Below are positions 5,571 through 13,468 of a DNA stretch of 13,855 bases, piece by piece (the first letter of the stretch is position 1; each line of letters starts with the position of its first letter). The DNA is from Porphyromonadaceae bacterium. GTDB lineage: Bacteria; Bacteroidota; Bacteroidia; Bacteroidales; Paludibacteraceae. The stretch is taken from positions 1 to 13,855 of the forward strand of contig CAJPPQ010000019.1 in NCBI GenBank assembly GCA_905372605.1, given 5' to 3'. Below the pieces are notes generated by a model. It saw only the letters and a program-made list of their open reading frames with translations, searched no databases and was not told where the DNA came from. Position numbers and translations under genes: made by a program.

Positions 5571-8081
5571 CTAAAAACCAATCGAGAGCCGAAGGTTTAC
5601 CATGAAATTGGTGAGATAGTTTGGTACAGCCCACTGATATCCCGACGTATCCGATACCCAGTAAAAAGAGACTTCGTTTCTTATATTAAATAGATTCAGT
5701 AGGTCGAGATATATGTTTAACGACTTGATATAGGTCTGTTTACCCATAAGGCGGTCTCTACCTGCGATGAACTCACGCGAGGCACCTATATCGACTCTAC
5801 GATATGGCTTGGTACGGAATACCGCTTTGTATCGTTCCGAGCGAGGAGGACCGAACGGCAGACCATCTGCCCATACGAGTTTCAGGTTGATTTTATACTC
5901 TGGGTTGTTGGGGATATAGTCTTGGAAGAATAGCGAAATCCGATACCGTTGCTCGTTGGGGCGGGGGATATACGACGGATATACTTCGGTAAGATATGTA
6001 TTGTCGTTGGTATATATCGAGTAGTGGTCGCCACTCATATCGTTGCCTATCCGTACAATATCTTCTCGGCTCTTCATATACGAGAACGAAATCCACGAAT
6101 CGACACCCGGTACAAACTCGCCAAAGAGTTTGAAGTCTACCCCGGCGGTATATGCCACTGCCTGATTCTCGCCTACATATCTGATACGCACGTTGTCGAC
6201 GGAGTATGGGATAATTCTATCGGCGGGCTTGTAATAGAGCTCGGTAGTGAATTTAAACGGTCGATGCCAAAGTTTGAAGTAGTAGTCGATACCTGCAAGT
6301 ATATGAGCCGAGCGTTGCGCTCTAATATCTTTATTGAGATACAGATGTGTATTTCCTAAGCTGTCTGTATTGGAGTGGCGAATTTCTTTATAGAAAAGAG
6401 ATTGATAGTATATGCCTGCAGCGGCACGAAAGAGTAGATTCCTATTGCGGCGAGGAGCAATATTGATGTTGATTCGCGGCGAAATGAGCCATTCTCGGTT
6501 GAAGTCCCAATAGTTGGCTCTGACTCCCACGTTTATCGTCGAGTGAGTGTTGAGAACCGACAGGCGGTAAGCCTGCTGAACGAATGCTTGTAGACGCAAC
6601 GAATTGGTAGTATTCTTGGCTGTAAGGTTGTATATCATTCTTACCTCTTGCCCATCGTGTGGTAAGGAGTATTGGCTCGAGTCTCGTCTTTCGTATTCGT
6701 GAATTTTATCGGATATTATCTCTTTGCCTGCCGAGAGTCCCCATTCGACGTTGGTATTCCATAGTTTAGCCTCGCCCGTATGAGAAAGGTTTACGACTGT
6801 TGCCGATAGTCGATTTCGTGCGTGTTCGTGGAACGTACCGCTTCCTATCAGTTCGGTCTGCCGTTGTCCGTCGCTTTCCGTATGTACGTCGGATAGCGAA
6901 TAGATGCCTATAAGGTCGTAGTTTTCGGATTCGGAGGTATTGAAAGCCGATGCCGTGAGCTTTAACCCTACGTTATTGACGGGATTTGTTTTTAACGTGA
7001 TAGCTCCGAAGTATGTAGAAAACCTATCTCTTTCGTTGCCTCTGAAACCGACATTAAATTCGCGTTGCATAGTAGCGGTACCGAACTGTACTCTACGCGA
7101 TTTGGGAGCGAAATTGTATTTGTTGTCGGATATATTGCCAAGAAACGATATAGACCATTTTTTCGATAAAGTATAATTGATAAACGTCTGATAGTCGATG
7201 AAAGAGTTATTGAAATCGCCTTTGGTATCGAGTCCTTTCAGTAGTGGTTTACCGTTTTTTAGTTTGAATTTATCGGAAAACAGATATTGATTGCTCTTGT
7301 ATCTTATTCCGTGACTCATAGTGAGTCTGCCTTTGTTGTAACCTACGTATGCAGATGTACCCATAAAACCGACAGATACGTTTCCCTCGAATTTTTGGGG
7401 CTTTTTGTACTCTATATCGAGTACCGACGACATTTTATCGCCATACTTGGCGCTGAAACCGCCTGCCGAGAAATTGACTCGCCCTACCAAATCGGGGTTG
7501 ACGAAACTTAAACCCTCTTGCTGCGACGAATGTATGAGTAGAGGGCGATATATCTCCGTACCATTGACGTATACCGAGTTTTCGTCGAAGCTTCCCCCTC
7601 TTACCGAATACTGCGAACTTAGTTCGTTGGTCGAACTGACACCGATTTGCATCTTCACCAAACTCTCTATGCCTCCCGCTGCGTCGGGTGTGAGGTGCAG
7701 TACTTTGGTATCTATCTCATTCATATTGCCTTTGTTGTCGCTGACGGCACTGATACCCACGGTAGTAAGTACTGTTGTATCGCGATCCAATATCACATTG
7801 ATATTGATGGATTTGTCTATGTATTGAGGTAGTGTTTTGATAGTGTCTCTATATCCGAGCCCGAAATATATTAGGGTATCTTTTCCGGTCAGATTTACCG
7901 ATATTTGATAATATCCGTTGGTATTGGTAGTGGTACCTTGCTCCGTACCTTTTATAGCCACGTTTATAGATTCTATACCATTGTTTTGCCTATCGACCAC
8001 ATAGCCTCGTATATACACATTTTGTGCATATAAGCAAGGTATTGATATCGATAAGATTATGTATGTCAGAAATCGTTTCAC
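5571..8081 (-). CDS. TonB-dependent outer-membrane receptor with carboxypeptidase-regulatory-like domain
   Basis: This 836-residue protein has a signal peptide (1-19, cleavage after LYA, leaving Gln20). A carboxypeptidase-regulatory-like beta-sandwich follows (about 22-100: IRGYVVDRQNNGIESINVAI, then a GTTTNTNGYYQI turn). The plug domain (about 105-225) contains QYSVRGGSFDENSVYVNGTE, and a 22-strand-type barrel runs to the end, closing in LRLSIGF with a terminal Phe. Such receptors take up scarce ligands (siderophores, cobalamin, peptides, sugars) across the outer membrane using TonB energy. It is shorter than typical SusC proteins (about 1000 residues) and no SusD gene is nearby, so glycan uptake of the Sus type is not indicated. 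The substrate cannot be read from the sequence. It follows uvrD by 27 bases on the same strand, an unusual partner; it may be co-transcribed or have a promoter inside uvrD. Confidence 0.92.
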   Translation of the reverse strand: MKRFLTYIILSISIPCLYAQNVYIRGYVVDRQNNGIESINVAIKGTEQGTTTNTNGYYQISVNLTGKDTLIYFGLGYRDTIKTLPQYIDKSININVILDRDTTVLTTVGISAVSDNKGNMNEIDTKVLHLTPDAAGGIESLVKMQIGVSSTNELSSQYSVRGGSFDENSVYVNGTEIYRPLLIHSSQQEGLSFVNPDLVGRVNFSAGGFSAKYGDKMSSVLDIEYKKPQKFEGNVSVGFMGTSAYVGYNKGRLTMSHGIRYKSNQYLFSDKFKLKNGKPLLKGLDTKGDFNNSFIDYQTFINYTLSKKWSISFLGNISDNKYNFAPKSRRVQFGTATMQREFNVGFRGNERDRFSTYFGAITLKTNPVNNVGLKLTASAFNTSESENYDLIGIYSLSDVHTESDGQRQTELIGSGTFHEHARNRLSATVVNLSHTGEAKLWNTNVEWGLSAGKEIISDKIHEYERRDSSQYSLPHDGQEVRMIYNLTAKNTTNSLRLQAFVQQAYRLSVLNTHSTINVGVRANYWDFNREWLISPRININIAPRRNRNLLFRAAAGIYYQSLFYKEIRHSNTDSLGNTHLYLNKDIRAQRSAHILAGIDYYFKLWHRPFKFTTELYYKPADRIIPYSVDNVRIRYVGENQAVAYTAGVDFKLFGEFVPGVDSWISFSYMKSREDIVRIGNDMSGDHYSIYTNDNTYLTEVYPSYIPRPNEQRYRISLFFQDYIPNNPEYKINLKLVWADGLPFGPPRSERYKAVFRTKPYRRVDIGASREFIAGRDRLMGKQTYIKSLNIYLDLLNLFNIRNEVSFYWVSDTSGYQWAVPNYLTNFMVNLRLSIGF

Positions 8082-8108
8082 AATGGACTATCGTATGTTG
8101 TTTATGAG

Positions 8109-10406
8109 TTAGATTTTCTGTAGTTTGGAGTATTTGAGCAATAGTGTCTTTTGCCCGTGTGTATCGAAGTCGACTCTCGCTTTGGAGTCGTTGCCGTTAC
8201 CTATGATTTCCAATATACTACCATTGCCGAATGTAGCATGCATTACTCTATCGCCTGCCACAAAGCCGAATTTTGGTGCCTTGTCGTCGGGCATATCTAT
8301 TTCTGATATGGGTATAAGTACTTTTGCCTCAGTAGTGTATGTGTGTGTTGTCGTCTTTTGTTTCGAAAAAGATGGAAAACGGTATGAATTTTCGCTATCG
8401 AATGTGTCTATATTGCTGTCGTACTGGTTGAACGACGTCGGTACGTCGAGATAACGCTCGTCGATATCGTTAAGGAAACGACTTGGCATACAATATACTA
8501 CACTTCCCCAACGAAATCTCGTCTTCGAATACGACAAGAAACATCGCTCTTTGGCGCGAGTGATAGCTACATATAGCAGGCGTCGCTCTTCTTCTATCTC
8601 CGGCTCGGTATAACACATCGGCGAAGGGAAAAGATTTTCTTCGACACCGACTACAAATACATATCTGAATTCTAGCCCTTTAGCCGCATGTATTGTCATC
8701 AGTGTTACTTTGCTTTGTCCCTCTTCGTTGTCGGTATCTTGGTCGGTGAGTAGAGACACTTCCGACAGAAAATCGGCAAGCGAAGGATTGTCGTCGCCGA
8801 ATGCTCGCTTTTGTTCGCAATATTGACGTATTGCGTTGAGTAGTTCGTTGATATTCTCGCGTTTAGATATGTTTTCGATATTGTTGTTCGAACTGTATTC
8901 TTCGAGTATACCGCTATCTTTTATTATTTTTTCGGCGGTCTGGTAAGCATCATTTTTTTTGTATGTGTCTGATAAACCAGATATTATATCGCCGAATCGT
9001 TTTAGTTTATTTTTGGTTCCTGCATTGAAATCGTGCTGAAGATTGTCTATTTTTAATATGAAATCGAGTGGATTTATCTGTTGCTCTCGCGATGTAGTCA
9101 TAAGTTTGTCGATAGTTTTCTCGCCTATTCCTCGAGATGGTACGTTGATGATACGTCGTAGACTTTCTACATCGAGATTGTTGATTACCAGCCTCATATA
9201 TGCGAGTACGTCTTTTATCTCTTTGTGAGCGTAGAAGCTGAGACCGCCGAAAATCTTGTACGGTATATTGCTATTGCGCAGCGCATCTTCCAATACGCGG
9301 CTTTGGGCGTTGGTACGGTATAGTACTACCATCTCTGAGTAGGGAATACCGACGGCATCGGCTTTTTTTATCTCTTCGGTAACGACGTCGGCTTCGATTC
9401 TGTCTGTAAAACAGCTAAATACGGTGATAGGTTCGCCTTTTGGTAGGTTCGAATATACTTTTTTGGGTATCTGGAAACGATTTTTTTCTATCAGCGAATT
9501 TGCCGCATCTACGATATTTTGCGTAGAACGGTAGTTCTCTTCGAGTTTGAATATTTTACAGTCTTCGAAACTCTTCTGAAAGTGTATAATGTTGTCGATA
9601 TTAGCCCCCCGAAACGAATATATACTCTGTGCATCGTCGCCTACGACGGCTATTCGGTGGTGTGCCTGCGCCAACATACTGATTATACGATGCTGGGCTA
9701 TGTTGGTGTCTTGATATTCGTCTACTAAAATGAAGGCAAAACGATTCTGGTATTTCTCTAAAATATCCTTGTTGTTTTTAAACAGGGTATAGGTGTGTAG
9801 CAATATATCGTCGAAGTCCATTGCATTGGCTTCGTGGCAACGAGTGCAGTAGGTCTCGAATATATCGGCAAAATATTGTTTTCCCGAATGGAAATCGTCT
9901 TGTAGCCACTCTCTGTGGCTTTTGTAGTCGGCAGGCGTGATGAGATGGTTTTTCATAGACGAAATACGATTGTATACCCCCGAGCTTGTGTATACTTTTT
10001 CGTCGAGTTTCATCTCTTTTATAATGTTCTTTATGAGCGACTTACTGTCTTGAGTGTCGTATATGGTGAAGTCGGGCAAAAATCCGATATAGTCGATTTC
10101 GTATTGTAGTATTCGTAAAAATATCGAGTGGAACGTGCCTGCCCAGAGATATTTTGCTATGCGGTCGCCTACAATCTGCTTTATACGCTCTTTCATCTCA
10201 TTTGCTGCCTTGTTGGTGAAAGTAAGGGCTAAAATGGAATGTGCAGGTATACCGCTCTGTATGAGGTATGCTATCTTGTAGGTCAGGACGCGAGTCTTGC
10301 CCGACCCTGCACCGGCAACTATTACCGAAGGTCCGTCGCAGTAGGTTACTGCCGATAGCTGAGCCTCGTTGAGAAACTGACTTATATCTGTTTTATTGTC
10401 TAACAT
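8109..10406 (-). CDS. uvrD: UvrD/PcrA-type superfamily 1 DNA helicase
   Basis: This 765-residue 3'-5' DNA helicase has the expected SF1A motifs in order. They are motif Q (FLNEAQLSAV, 11-20), Walker A (AGAGSGKT, 31-38), Ia (ALTFTNKAANEM), Walker B (DEYQD, 229-233), motif III (GDDAQSIYSFRGA, 256-268), motif IV (LEENYRS, 288-294), motif V (TIHAAKGLEF) and motif VI (LLYVAITRAKE). The C-terminal 54 residues (about 712-765) form the Tudor-like module seen in PcrA/UvrD (GDRVMHATFGNG), which in PcrA contacts RNA polymerase. The protein unwinds DNA in nucleotide-excision and mismatch repair and clears stalled replication or transcription complexes. No key residue is missing. It starts 39 bases after the dnaB stop, with a -7-like element in the gap, and is followed by a TonB-dependent receptor. 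Whether to call it UvrD or PcrA is a naming matter. Confidence 0.95.
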   Translation of the reverse strand: MLDNKTDISQFLNEAQLSAVTYCDGPSVIVAGAGSGKTRVLTYKIAYLIQSGIPAHSILALTFTNKAANEMKERIKQIVGDRIAKYLWAGTFHSIFLRILQYEIDYIGFLPDFTIYDTQDSKSLIKNIIKEMKLDEKVYTSSGVYNRISSMKNHLITPADYKSHREWLQDDFHSGKQYFADIFETYCTRCHEANAMDFDDILLHTYTLFKNNKDILEKYQNRFAFILVDEYQDTNIAQHRIISMLAQAHHRIAVVGDDAQSIYSFRGANIDNIIHFQKSFEDCKIFKLEENYRSTQNIVDAANSLIEKNRFQIPKKVYSNLPKGEPITVFSCFTDRIEADVVTEEIKKADAVGIPYSEMVVLYRTNAQSRVLEDALRNSNIPYKIFGGLSFYAHKEIKDVLAYMRLVINNLDVESLRRIINVPSRGIGEKTIDKLMTTSREQQINPLDFILKIDNLQHDFNAGTKNKLKRFGDIISGLSDTYKKNDAYQTAEKIIKDSGILEEYSSNNNIENISKRENINELLNAIRQYCEQKRAFGDDNPSLADFLSEVSLLTDQDTDNEEGQSKVTLMTIHAAKGLEFRYVFVVGVEENLFPSPMCYTEPEIEEERRLLYVAITRAKERCFLSYSKTRFRWGSVVYCMPSRFLNDIDERYLDVPTSFNQYDSNIDTFDSENSYRFPSFSKQKTTTHTYTTEAKVLIPISEIDMPDDKAPKFGFVAGDRVMHATFGNGSILEIIGNGNDSKARVDFDTHGQKTLLLKYSKLQKI

Positions 10407-10427
10407 AAGATACTAATTTATAAGCTA

Positions 10428-10435
10428 CAAAGATA
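10428..10435 (-). promoter_or_regulatory. -7 element upstream of uvrD
   Basis: TATCTTTG on the minus strand matches TAnnTTTG and lies in the 39-base dnaB-uvrD gap, placing a start about 15 bases before the uvrD ATG at 10406. No TTG lies at the proper distance upstream, so this may be a weak internal promoter or chance. Confidence 0.4.
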
Positions 10436-10445
10436 TATCTTTCAC

Positions 10446-12014
10446 TCAAAACGGAATGTCGGACCTAATATCGAAATCTTGCGGTAGCTCGTTGCCAATA
10501 TCGATGCCGACGTCTCTTGCCGTAGTATTTTTATTGGCTTTCGACGGCAGCAAGACGCTTCCTTTGCTTGCCGATTTGGCATTGAGTCGTTCGTATTCTT
10601 GTCGTGTATTCACGAATGTGATATAGTCTTGAGCAAAGTATAGTTTTATATCGGCAGTGGCTCCATTTCTGTGTTTTGCCACTATTATCTGTGCTACGCC
10701 TCTGAGGTCTTCGTTCGTGTTTGGGTCTTCGAATATGCGGTAATACTCTGGGCGGTGTATGAAACATACCATATCGGCGTCTTGCTCGATAGCTCCCGAT
10801 TCACGCAAGTCCGATAGCTGCGGCTTTTTGGCTTCGAGTTTATTGTCCATACTGCCTCCTCCACGCGATTCGACATTACGATTGAGCTGCGATAGAGCGA
10901 TAACAGGTATGCTGAGCTCTTTTGCCAGAGCCTTCAGCGAACGCGATATGATACTTACTTCGTTTTCGCGGTTCGAATACGACATTCCCGACACGTTCAT
11001 AAGCTGCAGATAGTCGATTATGATGGCTTTTATACCGTGTTCGGCTACGAGTCTTCGAGCTTTTGTCCTTAGCTCCATTACCGATAGCGACGGAGTCTCG
11101 TCGATATAAATGGGCAGGTTGTCGATAACGGCGATACCCTCCATCAGCTCGTTGAACTCTTCTTTATCGAGTTTACCGCTTTTGATTCTCTCGTTTGGTA
11201 GCTCCGATAGGTTGCTTATCAGACGGATTGTAAGTTGTACGCTCGACATTTCGAGAGTGAAAAAGGCAATCGGGTAGCCTTTGGCTGCCATATTTTTTGC
11301 CATTGTCAGCACGAATGCAGTCTTTCCCATTGCGGGACGAGCCGCAATGATGATAAGGTCAGACTCTTGCCAGCCCGAAGTCAGCTTATCGAGAGCAAAG
11401 AATCCGCTTTCGATACCGGGGATATCGTTTTTGTTTTGATATACTTTCGAAATACTCTCTATCGCTTTGGGAATCACTTCAGATATCGGCAGTACGTCTT
11501 TATTGTTTTTCGTGTGTGCCAACTCGAATATTTTCCCTTCGGCCTCTTGGATTACTTCGTCTACATCTTTCGATAAGTCGAAAGCATCGGTTTGTATTTC
11601 GCTCGATATACGTATCATCTTCCGAGCGAGGTATCTTTGGTATATGGTATTTGCGTGTTCTTCGATATGAGCTGCCGTAGCTATTTTTTCCGTTAGAGCG
11701 GCTATGGCGTACACTCCGCCGATATCTTCGAGTGTATTGTCTTTTAGCAGTTGCTCTTTTACGGTCAACATATCTATCGGCTTGTTAGCTTCGGCTATAG
11801 CCTTTATGGCACTGAAGATTTTCTGATGATTAACGTTATAAAAACATTCGTGGGTGTGCAATATATCGCTTATACGACTGTATGCTTCCGATTCTATCAT
11901 CAAGGCTCCCAATACGGCTTCTTCTTCTTCGACTGCCTGTGGGGGAAGTTTGCCGAAATCGGGGAACTCGTCGTATTTTACCTGCTTCTTGCTGCGTCGT
12001 TGTTTGCTGTCCAT
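10446..12014 (-). CDS. dnaB: DnaB replicative DNA helicase
   Basis: This 522-residue hexameric helicase unwinds the replication fork and loads primase. A basic leader of about 25 residues precedes the DnaB N-terminal domain (about 25-125: PPQAVEEEEAVLGALMIE), a linker helix region follows (about 130-195), and then comes the RecA-like ATPase domain. That domain has Walker A ARPAMGKT (225-232), FTLEMS (252-257), Walker B IIIDYLQL (331-338), SQLNRNVESR (375-384), LRESGAIEQDAD (403-414) and the arginine-finger region KHRNG (447-451). Length and motifs are complete for Bacteroidota DnaB, and no intein interrupts the ATPase, a common intein site in DnaB. The last 45 or so residues are a polar tail. 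It is the first gene of a minus-strand run with uvrD. A -7 element (12147-12154) and a hairpin with T-tract (12064-12130) lie in its leader. Confidence 0.97.
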   Translation of the reverse strand: MDSKQRRSKKQVKYDEFPDFGKLPPQAVEEEEAVLGALMIESEAYSRISDILHTHECFYNVNHQKIFSAIKAIAEANKPIDMLTVKEQLLKDNTLEDIGGVYAIAALTEKIATAAHIEEHANTIYQRYLARKMIRISSEIQTDAFDLSKDVDEVIQEAEGKIFELAHTKNNKDVLPISEVIPKAIESISKVYQNKNDIPGIESGFFALDKLTSGWQESDLIIIAARPAMGKTAFVLTMAKNMAAKGYPIAFFTLEMSSVQLTIRLISNLSELPNERIKSGKLDKEEFNELMEGIAVIDNLPIYIDETPSLSVMELRTKARRLVAEHGIKAIIIDYLQLMNVSGMSYSNRENEVSIISRSLKALAKELSIPVIALSQLNRNVESRGGGSMDNKLEAKKPQLSDLRESGAIEQDADMVCFIHRPEYYRIFEDPNTNEDLRGVAQIIVAKHRNGATADIKLYFAQDYITFVNTRQEYERLNAKSASKGSVLLPSKANKNTTARDVGIDIGNELPQDFDIRSDIPF

Positions 12015-12063
12015 TTTAGTTGATAAGCTTTTGATTATCTATCGATAAAAGTGTGTTTTAGAG

Positions 12064-12130
12064 AAAAAACAAAAGATAGAATACTCCTATTTATGTTTTG
12101 AAAATCAATAAATAGAAACCGAGTATTCTA
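12064..12130 (-). terminator. Terminator-like hairpin in the dnaB leader (candidate attenuator)
   Basis: On the minus strand 12130-12121 pairs with 12086-12077 (10 bp), and 12115-12108 pairs with 12094-12087 (8 bp). The left side has a 5-base bulge (12120-12116), and the loop has 13 bases. The next bases are TCTTTTGTTTTTTC, a terminator-type T tract. The structure lies between the -7 element at 12147-12154 and the dnaB ATG at 12014, so it would be transcribed as leader RNA. On the plus strand no T tract follows. A smaller hairpin (12028-12051) lies nearer dnaB. No ATG lies in this leader, so a leader peptide is unlikely. Confidence 0.6.
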
Positions 12131-12146
12131 CTACAATTTCTTACGA

Positions 12147-12154
12147 CAAAGGTA
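12147..12154 (-). promoter_or_regulatory. -7 element of the presumed dnaB promoter
   Basis: TACCTTTG on the minus strand is a full match to TAnnTTTG. No TTG is found 19-21 bases upstream. The start would be near 12140, giving a leader of about 125 bases before the dnaB ATG. No other TAnnTTTG lies nearer dnaB. Confidence 0.55.
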
Positions 12155-12400
12155 CTGAAAAATTTCTTTTTCTTGATTGCTTTTCCACTTCGACTTGTCT
12201 CTGAAGTGTGCACTTAATAATTGTATTTTTGGTTTATATTTAACGTGATAATTCAAAAAAATATCGATACAAAAATCATAAATAGGTATGCGTTTTTCGG
12301 CATTTTATCCGAAAAAATAACGATAACATCTGATATCTACACAGCAATAAATATTTATACAATCAGTTTTTCCCACAAAAACAATACTCATTTTTTCGCT

Positions 12401-12426
12401 ATATACAATATTTTATTATTGTATAT
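12401..12426. repeat. Perfect 10-bp inverted repeat upstream of the LRR promoter
   Basis: ATATACAATA (12401-12410) and its exact complement TATTGTATAT (12417-12426) flank the 6-base spacer TTTTAT. The centre lies about 58 bases before the -7 element of the LRR gene. Size and symmetry suit a dimeric regulator's operator. In DNA this AT-rich, short palindromes also arise by chance. Confidence 0.5.
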
Positions 12427-12471
12427 CGTTCCTTATTATAGTTTTTCATTTTTTACATGTAAAGAAAAATT

Positions 12472-12479
12472 TACCTTTG
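12472..12479 (+). promoter_or_regulatory. -7 element of the LRR gene promoter
   Basis: TACCTTTG is a full match to TAnnTTTG. The expected start near 12487 lies about 30 bases before the ATG at 12517. The region 19-21 bases upstream is T-rich (TTTT at 12449-12454) rather than a clean TTG. Confidence 0.6.
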
Positions 12480-12516
12480 CTCGCAAGTAGTAATTAAATA
12501 AAAAATAATCGTTATT

Positions 12517-13026
12517 ATGAACAAAGTACTTGTTTTTTTAGCCCTTGCGATAGGGCTAGTGTGTAGTGCTACGGCACAAGTAAACGAGAGTCGCTACATA
12601 ACACTGAACGTCAGAAAAGGTGAGGAGTTAAGTCTCGACTTTAAGGCAGCCACCCCAAACACACAAGTAAGGATAAAGAACGGCAGTCTCAATACTACTA
12701 TCACTGTAGGCACCGAGTGGAAAGGCTCCACCCAATATATTGCTGCCGACAATATTATGACTATTTATGGCGATATAACAGGCTTCGATTGTAGTGAAAA
12801 CGAAGATGCCGTTACCGCTATCGATGTAAGGAACAACACCGAGTTGGCGGTTTTGAGATGTTATAACAATAGCCTTACCACACTCGATGTGTCGAAAAAT
12901 ACGAAATTAACGGAGTTGGATTGTTCTCTGAACAAACTCAAAGTTCTCAATGTGTCAAAAAATACGCAGTTGAAGTTATTAGCTTGTTCATTCAATGAAT
13001 TTACATCTCCCCCTCGACATAACTAA
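12517..13026 (+). CDS. LRR protein, 5' fragment (signal peptide, N-domain, first units)
   Basis: As it stands, translation from ATG 12517 gives 169 residues. They comprise the signal peptide, the N-terminal domain, a degenerate unit (about 87-106) and two intact LRR units (107-127 and 128-148). The third unit ends in the off-frame tail SPPRHN and a stop. If made, this product would lack most of the solenoid and its C-terminal cap, so it is unlikely to fold normally. Confidence 0.7.
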   Translation: MNKVLVFLALAIGLVCSATAQVNESRYITLNVRKGEELSLDFKAATPNTQVRIKNGSLNTTITVGTEWKGSTQYIAADNIMTIYGDITGFDCSENEDAVTAIDVRNNTELAVLRCYNNSLTTLDVSKNTKLTELDCSLNKLKVLNVSKNTQLKLLACSFNEFTSPPRHN

Positions 13027-13468
13027 TAATAGACAGTTGACGAGCTTACAGTGTTACTACAATAATCTCACCGCTCTCGATGTGTCGAAGAATAGGCAGC
13101 TGACGAAGTTGGTGTGCTACCACAACAATCTTACTGCTCTCGATGTGTCTAATAATAGGCAATTGATAGGTCTATATTGCTCCACCAATAATATCGCTAC
13201 TCTCGATGTGTCGAAGAATACGAAATTGATGTATTTGCAGTTTTACCAAAATAATCTTACCTCTATCGACGTAAGTAAGAATACGCTGCTTACCGAGTTG
13301 TGGTGCTACCAAAATAAGATAGATATGCTCGACGTATCGAAGAATACGCAGCTGACGGATTTGATTTGCAGCAACAATCAACTAAAATACCTCGATGTAT
13401 CGAATAATAGGCAGTTGAAAAGATTGTGGTGTTGGAGCAACCGCTTCTCTACCGAGGCTCTCGATGAT
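12835..13468 (+). repeat. 63-bp tandem repeat ladder encoding LRR units
   Basis: Units start at 12835, 12898, 12961, 13028, 13091, 13154, 13217, 13280, 13343 and 13406. All steps are 63 bases except 12961 to 13028, which is 67. The best conserved part at DNA level is the segment coding LDVSKN (CTCGATGTGTCGAAGAAT and close variants). The last unit grades into the C-terminal cap. Confidence 0.9.

Larger units (their letters stand above)
12155..12516. other. AT-rich divergent spacer between dnaB and the LRR gene
   Basis: These 362 bases are very AT-rich. They hold a perfect 10-bp inverted repeat (12401-12426) and the promoter of the LRR gene (12472-12479). An 89-codon open frame (12221-12490, plus) is rich in Phe, Ile, Tyr and Lys, as expected from plain AT-rich DNA, and runs through the promoter, so I do not call it. 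I found no clear DnaA-box cluster. Confidence 0.6.

Noticed and set aside
5571..8081. SusC/SusD-type glycan uptake locus
   Set aside because: The receptor is shorter than SusC, and no SusD-like lipoprotein or glycan enzyme gene is nearby.
10446..12014. Intein in dnaB
   Set aside because: Walker A, Walker B and the later motifs are all continuous with normal spacing.
12221..12490. 89-codon plus-strand open frame in the dnaB-LRR spacer
   Set aside because: Its composition is what AT-rich DNA gives by chance, and its end overlaps the LRR gene promoter.
12015..12516. Possible replication origin beside dnaB
   Set aside because: The spacer is AT-rich, but I found no cluster of DnaA boxes (TTATCCACA type), and dnaB is not a reliable origin marker.
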